Shown here: piece by piece, positions 20,376 to 26,313 of the stretch
Position numbering within the stretch: position 1 is the first letter of the stretch
How the letters are laid out: every line of letters begins with the position of its first letter
Assembly: GCF_000485595.1 (NCBI RefSeq)
Contig: NW_014577166.1
Coordinates: 1 to 26,313 of the forward strand
Reading direction: 5' to 3'
DNA: 26,313 bases
DNA from: Priapulus caudatus
Lineage: Eukaryota; Priapulida; Priapulimorpha; Priapulimorphida; Priapulidae
Made by a program: the position numbers and the translations under genes
Notes under the pieces: generated by a model
What the model was told of the DNA's origin: nothing
The model's input: the letters and a program-made list of their open reading frames with translations, nothing else
Database searches by the model: none

Positions 20376-23300
20376 CTGTCAATACAGCCAACGATATCCA
20401 ACATGAGATATTTATTCAGAATCATTCAACTGACAATGCCCACTACGTTTCACGTTTTCATTCAATAAAGGAATGGTAATTAGTCTTCAATATTTCTATT
20501 GGTAAGATGTATATATGGCTGGAAAAGCTGTAAAAACGTTTTCCTATAGAACGCACAGGTTAGAGTTTCTAAACCGTAAGACTTAATTCTATTACAAAGC
20601 TTTTCCAAGCCATTGTACCCCAACATTTGCATGATATAAAACATTAAAGAAATTTCCATTGAGAAATTGCTGAATGCTGAGAATTGCAAAATGCAGCGAA
20701 AACCTTTATCTCACTTGATAACGGGTAGATGGTCTTTACTTTGATTTCTATTAATTTGAATTATTTTATTTATATCTAGACATTTTTTAATAGCATAATT
20801 ATACCAGTTCTTGGCCCAGTTTACATCGTCGTCTGAGACAGGGCTCTCCACCTTTCCAAGCCTAGCTGCAAACTCGTCGTGGATTTTTTTGTGTGAATGG
20901 TAGTCAGCGTATTTGGCTTTCTCCATCATTTCCTACCGAGACAAAAATATTATTGCGGTAAAATGAAACATAAACGGGATGGCTATTTTTGCTGAAAAAC
21001 TTTAAAATGTTACATAAGATTACCATTTATGCACATCCCCGTAAAATCGTTATTGTCAACGCAACTATCATTTCCCACACAGGTTTCATTCAGATAAAAA
21101 CATGTGGTGTCCACCTATATCCATGTAAAAACAAAACGCCCTTAAACGCAAAAAATGTCCTCTTTTCAAGTTGCGTTTAATCCCCACCCCCACCTCACAC
21201 ACGCGAGCGCGGATGCATGCACACACCAATTAATAACATAAGTGTTGATGTCGAGAGAAACTACTTTTATTCCTAATCCTATTTTTTCTTCGGAAATTAT
21301 ATTTGCCATATAATTTATCGTAATGACCCCCCAATTCCTTTCGGCCACGGTTTGTTAAACTTTCCTCTGCGCACACCTCTCTTGCTGCACATTGCATTGG
21401 CCGGATATTTATAATTGAATATATATTCGGCCGGATGTATTATAACTTAATAAGATGTGATATAACAAGAGCCGCAGAGCGACTGGGCTCATCTGAGGTG
21501 CGTTGCTACGGTTATGAACGTAAAATTTCAGTCATATGCAGATACACAGTTGCGTACACATCATTTCAGCAACCTGCTGCATTCTGCATACCTCCCAAAT
21601 CTCATTGGTTGATACAAATCGCGTGCCTAAAACTCCTGTTTTATGGTGCATTGTGACCCTAACCCTAACCCTATTAAAAAAAATAATATTTAATTGTAAA
21701 ACTTATTTGTTATTGAATTGTTGTAAATAAATCATGTAAATATTTGCGTTAATTGGGAAAAAATAGTTGAATGGATAAAGATAGAAAAATACAGAAAACA
21801 GGTAAATCATAAAAAATCTGATGTAATTCCATCCAAGGACCTTTGACCCGTGATCCTGTGCTGTACCCGTTCGGCTATCCAGACATATTGGCTTTTTAGA
21901 TTATGGATGTGCCATGAATATGAGAACACTGTGACTTCATTGAGGCAGCTCAGGAATCCATGTTTAACTCTCCTCTTGAGGGTCAAAATGTTATCAGACA
22001 CTTACTCTTTGCACGTCAGTGGAAAGCACATTTCATGGTCCTTTCAATAAAGTGATAAAAATGGTAGGTCAGCGCTAAAACAAAAAAGTTTTTCACTCGG
22101 TTCGTTAGGCTATGTTCTCAGAAAATGTCTGATATCTGACCTTTCCCCATTGCTCTTTGACCTGTGACCTCCAATTTCGCACTGGTGATGGGTTTCCTGC
22201 CCATCACACTATACACCAAATATTAAGAGCATAGGTCGAGCCGTTTAGATTTGTGCTGCAATTCTGCATTTCCTCCCTATAAGGAGGGAATGTTCCCCCT
22301 TCTTTTACACCTCTTGACCTTTGACCCTTGACCCCCCGCTTTGACATCCCAACTCGTTTTCGGATTACCCCCCTACGTCCAGACTTTCAAATCCGTACGT
22401 CGAGCCGTTTAGATTTGTGCCCAACTGTTGACGGATGGCCGGACGCACGCACGTACAATCATGCGATTCTACAAGCTGCATCTGACTATGTCAGATGAGC
22501 TAATAAGGCTGAATTCTTCCGATAATGCGGCAACCGTTCATGGAGCTGGAAAAGAAGATAGGTAATTTGTACAACATTGCAAATTACCTTTTCTCAAGCG
22601 CTCTTGAAAGCATATCCTTTGTAGAGTACTAAAGCGCATGCGTGCGTAACAATATTTGCGCATTTTAGCGGACGAACTCAGCCCGGTAACACCGACTTAA
22701 GACTTGTGACAACTTGGACTGAGTCGATCTCGCGGGTTCTTTGTTTTAAAACAATTTTGGCTCAGGAAAATCAAGAAAAAAATTTTAAAAAAAGAAAACC
22801 CGCAACGTTAGTATGTGGTTTTAAATCGGAGAATGGATGCTAGGCCCTACCTTGGCACAAACTAATAATTGTTATGTAACGTTGAATTACTCTATATATC
22901 GTAACTTGGTAATGTAGATCCAACAGATATTGCTAGTCTGTGATAGCACGTAACACAGAGATTAGATACGTGTACAATATACCCACAATATCTGAAAAGA
23001 ATCACCAACTTCTTACCTCCTCAGTGGCGAAATGTTCGCCAAAGACTTTGTTTAGATTGTTGAGACTATCCTTGCACGCACGATTCTCAGCGACAGCAAA
23101 GATTCCTTGAAAAAGACCCTTGTGCTGCTCATCTACCAAATCGTACTGAAAAACCCGCGCAATAAACAGTTTATAACCGTTAGTCTTGTATTAAATTATG
23201 CAAGATTTATCTTATGAACGATTGGGAGAGCTCAATCATATTTACTCAATATATTAAAATTAAAAATATTAATTATTAATAATAATATTAAAACCATATT

Positions 23301-24482
23301 ATATTATTTCTAGGCCTATTACTATTAGTATTATACATATCAATTACTCTCAACAACCAAAGTAAATTGGTTACTCCGTTCAAGACAATATCAACCCGAA
23401 CACAGGCACTTGGAGCGTTTCATTAAAATATAGGCTGTAGCTACGAGTACGGCAGCCGTATCTTAATGTCTCGAGGCTGGAGGTACGGCAGTCCATTCGC
23501 TTTCATACTTAAAATAACGAGACAAAGATGGCGGCGGGTGGAACCAGATTTCGAAATAACGCCTTGGAAAATATATTCACGATTTTAGTTTAGATGAGCT
23601 AGAACCCTAACCCTAAACCTAAACCTAACATAACCCTAACCTAATCCTAACCCTAACGCCAAAAAGGGGCTTCAACGAACGACGGCTGCCGTACCTCCAG
23701 CCACTGCGTAAAATATAATGCTAAATAAACACGAAATCTATTTACTACCAGTCTTAATGTTTCTATTATCTATACTGAGACTCTCTTTCACCTATTGCTG
23801 CCGACAATTTCCTGCAAATCCCGTCCAAATGCTCATCTGTAACAAACGCTGGCTGCCGCTGCACACTGACACATAAATATATAGTGTCTATATATTAACT
23901 AAATACGCTCAAGAGTATAGATAATAACAGGAGTAAGATAATATAGGATAATAACACATCTACTCTGTGTTATTATCTACTCTTGATACGCTGTGGTATA
24001 TGCCCGGCAGCCGGGCACGGTCTTCGATTTTCTAAATGCCCGGCAGTTCCTAACCCTAACCCTTGTTTACTTGAGATAACGCTAAAAATTAAAAACTGCC
24101 GGGCATTTAGGAAACCGAAGACCATGCCGGCAGCTGTCAGATATATGCCGGCTGCCGGGCATATATATAGCCACTCTATATTTAGGTGTCAGTGTGCAGC
24201 GGCAGCCAGCTTTCGTTACAGATGAGCATTTGCAGGAAATTGTCGGCAATAATAGGTGAAAGAGAGTATAGAAACATTAAGACTTTTGTAGTAAATAGAT
24301 TTCGTATTTATTTAGCATTATATTTTATTGAAACGCTCCAAGTGCTAGTGAACCCGAATGAGTGTCAGATATATATTATTGGCGTATAAAAATGCACCAT
24401 CTTATACGTGATCATAGTGTATACTTACGAAAACCTTGAAGCTCTCATCCCAGCAATATGGCTCTGGAATCTCGAAACCCAT
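20324..24482 (-). CDS. Hemerythrin, four coding exons
   Basis: Hemerythrin is a small four-helix protein that reversibly binds O2 at a non-heme diiron site, usually in coelomocytes or muscle. Joined coding exons are 24482-24429, 23145-23017, 20932-20805 and 20375-20324, giving 363 nt or 120 residues plus stop, inside the usual family length of about 113-121. All introns are GT-AG; phases are 0, 0 and 2. The N-terminus MGFEIPEPYCWDESF is characteristic. All seven family iron ligands are present: His26, His56 and Glu60 (HxxxE), His75 and His79 (HKKIH), His108 and Asp113 (HIKGID), matching family His25, His54, Glu58, His73, His77, His101 and Asp106. Reading straight through exon 3 loses the last two ligands; splicing to exon 4 restores them and the usual KL C-terminus. 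A TATA box lies upstream and AATAAA downstream. Introns are 1283, 2084 and 429 bp; the first two are full of transposon debris. I see no disabling change. Confidence 0.95.
20805..20932 (-). CDS. Hemerythrin exon 3
   Basis: Codes residues 62-103 and the first two bases of Trp104. The acceptor ends CGGTAG and the exon opens GAA ATG ATG. Helix C has His75 and His79 in SHKKIHDEF; the loop SPVSDDDV and the start of helix D follow. The donor is weak (CTG|GTATAA), but using it gives the perfect family continuation in exon 4. Without splicing the frame runs on to a TGA at about 20711 with a tail lacking the His/Asp ligands. Confidence 0.92.
21653..21676. repeat. Interstitial telomere-like repeat in hemerythrin intron 2
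   Basis: CCCTAACCCTAACCCTA, nearly three units of the animal telomere repeat, followed by an A-rich run. Confidence 0.8.
21820..22600. repeat. Dispersed repeat debris in hemerythrin intron 2
   Basis: Contains tandem TTTGACC/GTGACC phrases and two copies of GTCGAGCCGTTTAGATTTGTG (about 22234 and 22399), ~165 bp apart. Two small hairpins follow: CATCTGAC/GTCAGATG (about 22481-22499) and AGGTAATTTG/CAAATTACCT (about 22559-22588). No coding frame. Confidence 0.6.
23017..23145 (-). CDS. Hemerythrin exon 2
   Basis: Codes residues 19-61 (43 codons, phase 0 at both ends). The acceptor is a T-rich tract ending TTTTTCAG and the donor is GTAAGA. It carries helix A, with His26 in DEQHKGLFQGIF, and helix B, with His56 and Glu60 in EHFATEE. 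It starts with TAC and has no in-frame ATG, so a simple start-to-stop ORF search misses it. Confidence 0.95.
23424..23717. mobile_element. 276-bp insertion with telomere-like core and 9-bp duplication
   Basis: The insert 23433-23708 is flanked by perfect TAAAATATA duplications (23424-23432 and 23709-23717). The opposite arm of the host foldback carries a single uninterrupted copy (24319-24327 on the reverse strand), an empty-site control in the same molecule. Inside are a 17-bp inverted pair GGCTGGAGGTACGGCAG (23475-23491 and 23686-23702) and a degenerate CCCTAA tract (23603-23657). Confidence 0.8.
23903..23992. mobile_element. 76-bp foldback with 7-bp duplication (H4)
   Basis: Arms CAAGAGTATAGATAATAACA (23910-23929) and 23968-23985 pair with a 2-nt bulge, flanked by ATACGCT at 23903-23909 and 23986-23992. 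An inner pair GATAATAACACA / TGTGTTATTATC shares the same motif. Confidence 0.65.
23997..24165. mobile_element. 169-bp foldback with telomere-like centre (H5)
   Basis: Ends TATATGCCCGGCAGCC and GGCTGCCGGGCATATA with inner arms GGTCTTCG and CTAAATGCCCGGCAGTT on both sides (a few mismatches and a ~20-bp length difference). The centre contains CCTAACCCTAACCC (24050-24063). Confidence 0.65.
24429..24482 (-). CDS. Hemerythrin exon 1
   Basis: Codes residues 1-18, the N-terminal arm MGFEIPEPYCWDESFKVF. The ATG at 24482 is followed by G (ATGG). The frame stays open upstream to 24671, but that stretch contains the TATA box, so the start at 24482 is preferred. The exon ends in phase 0 at a strong donor, GTAAGTAT (first intron base 24428). 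Confidence 0.93.
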
Positions 24483-24555
24483 GACAAACTTATATAATTG
24501 TGCGCTTTCTGAACGCGACAAGATAACTTGTGACTGAGTGGTTGGAGCACTGGAG

Positions 24556-24599
24556 TGAAGACTGAAGAGGTGGAAAATCGCTCCAGTTTGCCTTTTATA
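24556..24599 (-). promoter_or_regulatory. Hemerythrin core promoter: TATA box and initiator candidates
   Basis: TATAAAAG lies at 24599-24592 on the minus strand, about 110 bp upstream of the ATG. Initiator-like TTCAGTC (A at 24563) and TTCACTC (A at 24556) lie 36 and 43 bp downstream of the first T, slightly further than the usual 30-31 bp. Transcription probably starts around 24556-24570, leaving a 5' UTR of roughly 75-90 nt. The TATA element is seen; the start site is inferred. Confidence 0.55.
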
Positions 24600-24896
24600 G
24601 GGAAGAATGTTGGGCGATCGCACTCTCGCAGAGGTACGACCAGAATTAACATTTAAAATATTTGTTTGCATTTACCTCAAATTGTGTGTGAAATTTTCGT
24701 TGTATAAGCTCTATGTTTGCTAATGCAAAAAAAATTATTTGGTAATCAATTTAAAAGTTAATCAAATCGAAATTTCCGTGACTTTAAAAATAATAAACTC
24801 TTAGCTTTACCCCTTCATTTGAATTGTTGGGCTGCATTGCTAAAAGAGTGGCGGGTCGCACGTTCTCCCTGGCCTACGTGATGTCAAGCGTGTGTG

Positions 24897-24950
24897 CATT
24901 TGTGTAGAGTACCTCCATAAATATTTTTATGGCGGTACTCTACATTTGTG
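24897..24950. mobile_element. 38-bp hairpin insertion with 8-bp target duplication (H3)
   Basis: Arms TAGAGTACCTCCATAA (24905-24920) and TTATGGCGGTACTCTA (24927-24942) pair with one mismatch around a 6-nt loop, flanked by perfect CATTTGTG at 24897-24904 and 24943-24950. Same TAG/CTA ends as H1 and H2. The small size makes chance more likely than for those two. Confidence 0.6.
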
Positions 24951-25583
24951 CTTTGCAGTTTGTCTAGACCACTGTCTCTGTCTTGATCATAAAAATAATA
25001 TACTACTTTATCAGGTGGTATTTCCATACATTTTTGCTATAATAACTATAAGGCATGCGGTTAAATGCCGTTAATGTGCAGGTATTCGCCTAGAAAGAAA
25101 TCTGAATCTTGCAGTTGTGGTAGAACTGTGAAGCGTAGGGCCCATTATCAACGCTGTGCGCTGTGTTGCGTAAAGCCTGGCGCACACGTGAGTAATTATG
25201 CATGCGTCAAAATACTCAACGAAAATCCGCCACAAAAAGGCCAAAAAAATAGGTGTGTTTCCTATTGCATCGAAAACAAAAGTAGGGTAGGTAGGTAGGG
25301 ATTTTTTTTTAATACAATTTTACAGGTGTTTGCTAATTCGACATCTTACAGGTTATAAATAGGATTCCTCGTTTGTCTGTCAGATTTCCAATTAAAACCC
25401 CTTTTTTTCTTTTTTACTTTTTTAAAGGATAGGGTCGGCCCTAATAATCCAGAGAGACCGGGTACAAGATGGCGTTGAGCAAAAGATGCGTTGTTCCCCG
25501 ACCGCCGAAAGCGGTTAAGCCGCGTACTTCCGCGGGACTGGGCACACGCGACCGCGGGTTGTTGTATGTAGCATCTCGCGCTC
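24951..25583. other. No gene supported
   Basis: A short Cys-rich frame (25065-25298) ends in a possible donor GTGAGT (25188) and is preceded by CTTGCAG (about 25114), but no family is recognised. (GTAG)n and T-runs follow at 25270-25320. Confidence 0.35.
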
Positions 25584-25640
25584 CCCGCTATACGAATTCG
25601 CGCGCCGAAGGAAGGCAGGCGCGCGAATGCGTATAGCGGG
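25584..25640. repeat. 57-bp hairpin, 23-bp arms
   Basis: 25584-25606 pairs with 25618-25640 with one mismatch (CCCGCTATACGAATTCGCGC arm), loop of 11 nt. No target duplication is seen. Confidence 0.75.
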
Positions 25641-25788
25641 CAGCCTAACATCGCGCAGTTTTCGGGACACGTACATCGGCTTGGCTACATCGGCTTTAGA
25701 GGGGGGGCTTTCCGATTATAGATTGACACGCGTTTGTACATCCTCGCCATCATACCGTCACCTGCCGTATTTTCGTACCTTATCTGGC

Positions 25789-25835
25789 GTTCTCTCACTC
25801 TCTTTCTCTCTTTCTCTCGCACTCCCCACGGTCTG

Positions 25836-25880
<45 letters not shown>
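25789..25880. repeat. CT microsatellite
   Basis: (CT)n with TTT and G interruptions, purest at 25835-25876. The Arg/Glu-rich minus frames are its translation. Confidence 0.9.
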
Positions 25881-26003
25881 CGCTCCGCCGCCACGGGTTA
25901 ATAACTAGAGAAGTGATGCGCAAAAGAGGCATTGATCCTGACCGACGAGCGCGATGTAGCGCAAGGCGCACGCACCGCGGGAACGTGCTACGGAAGTATG
26001 AGG

Positions 26004-26196
26004 CGCTGGGAGCTATGCATCCGTGCGCCAAATCCATAGGCCGGCGCAAGGATGCATGGCACCCAGCGAACAGCCACAATAAATTTTTGAAGACTAGTGG
26101 CGCCATCTATCGGACGGCATATGTGCGAGACGAGATGTGGGTGGGGGGGCAGTCAACCCCGACCGGCCACCGCACGGATCCATATAGCTCCCAGCG
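26004..26196. repeat. Three-armed foldback with CGCTGGGAGCTATG arms
   Basis: 26004-26022 pairs with 26050-26068 (17 of 19) and, extended to 26027, with 26171-26196. CCCAGCGAACAG follows both right-hand arms. Related in pattern to 8991-9055. Confidence 0.6.
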
Positions 26197-26313
26197 AACA
26201 GTGTCGAATTGGGTAGGGGGGGAATTGGGCCGGGGGAAACAACCCTCTGGCGGTCCCCGTTGGGGGGGGGTCTTAGGGGTGATATTTGGGGTGGCGGGCA
26301 TTTCTGGGGGAGT
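26197..26313. other. G-rich end of window
   Basis: Multiple G runs (GGGTAGGGGGGG, TTGGGGGGGGG, TGGGGGAG). No credible gene; the proline-rich minus frame reflects composition. Confidence 0.5.

Larger units (their letters stand above)
23392..24360. mobile_element. Nested foldback element in hemerythrin intron 1
   Basis: The left arm (23392-23432 plus 23709-23896) is the reverse complement of the right arm (24170-24360) over ~190-230 bp; landmarks are CACTTGGAGCGTTTCA, GCTAAATAAA, CTCTTTCACCTATT and GCTGCACACTGACAC. The left arm is split by a 276-bp insertion and the central loop holds two further foldbacks. A solo arm lies at 9083-9185. No transposase is present. It lies wholly within intron 1, away from splice sites. 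Confidence 0.85.

Noticed and set aside
20285-20479. Plus-strand frame of 64 codons
   Set aside because: Shadow of hemerythrin exon 4 on the opposite strand.
20711-20929. Free-standing 72-codon gene
   Set aside because: It is hemerythrin exon 3 plus intron read-through; the correct C-terminus is in exon 4.
21653-24063. CCCTAA tracts as evidence of a chromosome end
   Set aside because: Short, degenerate, internal, and at least one is inside an inserted element.
25065-25298. Cys-rich exon with donor GTGAGT
   Set aside because: The acceptor is weak, no recognised family, no partner exon nearby.

Overview
The window looks like nuclear DNA of a marine invertebrate animal. It holds one intact spliced gene, for a hemerythrin (a non-heme diiron oxygen-binding protein), with GT-AG introns, a TATA box and poly(A) signals, all on the minus strand between about 20094 and 24600. 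Multi-exon hemerythrins are typical of annelids, sipunculans, brachiopods and priapulids. Together with Ty3/gypsy remnants, hAT-type and TTAA-type DNA transposon remnants and interstitial CCCTAA repeats, a lophotrochozoan-type animal is my best guess, but the species cannot be named from sequence alone. A 25-N assembly gap lies at 13530-13554.

Layout. 1-1735: inverted repeats, then a decayed Ty3/gypsy RNase H-integrase fragment with a non-coding tail. 1736-4065: AT-rich, no gene, small direct repeats. 4066-6156: about 3.8 copies of a ~545-bp satellite whose GCGCATGCGC palindromes alternate at ~200 and 340 bp. 6157-7047: a possible unknown exon and a hAT end. 7048-8591: a second copy of the gypsy fragment and tail, carrying a 91-bp hairpin insertion absent from copy 1. 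8592-16240: low-copy repeats, a GTGAC-rich minisatellite, two diverged copies of a 750-bp repeat (the second inside ~118-bp inverted repeats) and a second hairpin insertion. 16262-18102: a TTAA-flanked transposon with ~165-bp terminal inverted repeats, a broken gene for a P2X7-type zinc-binding domain and two nested insertions. 18137-19850: ~1.6 kb of mostly alternating purine-pyrimidine sequence arranged as an inverted pair around TTAACTCGAGTTAA palindromes. 20094-24600: the hemerythrin gene, whose first intron holds a nest of foldback elements, some with telomere-like cores. 24600-26313: a third, smaller hairpin insertion, another hairpin, a CT microsatellite and a G-rich end.

The genes do not form a pathway. 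One host gene sits in a dense field of transposon debris. The most unusual theme is the number of tiny near-perfect hairpins flanked by 7-9-bp target-site duplications. In two cases a paralogous empty site lies in the same window, which directly supports insertion. Almost all open reading frames over 60 codons here are chance frames in repeats.
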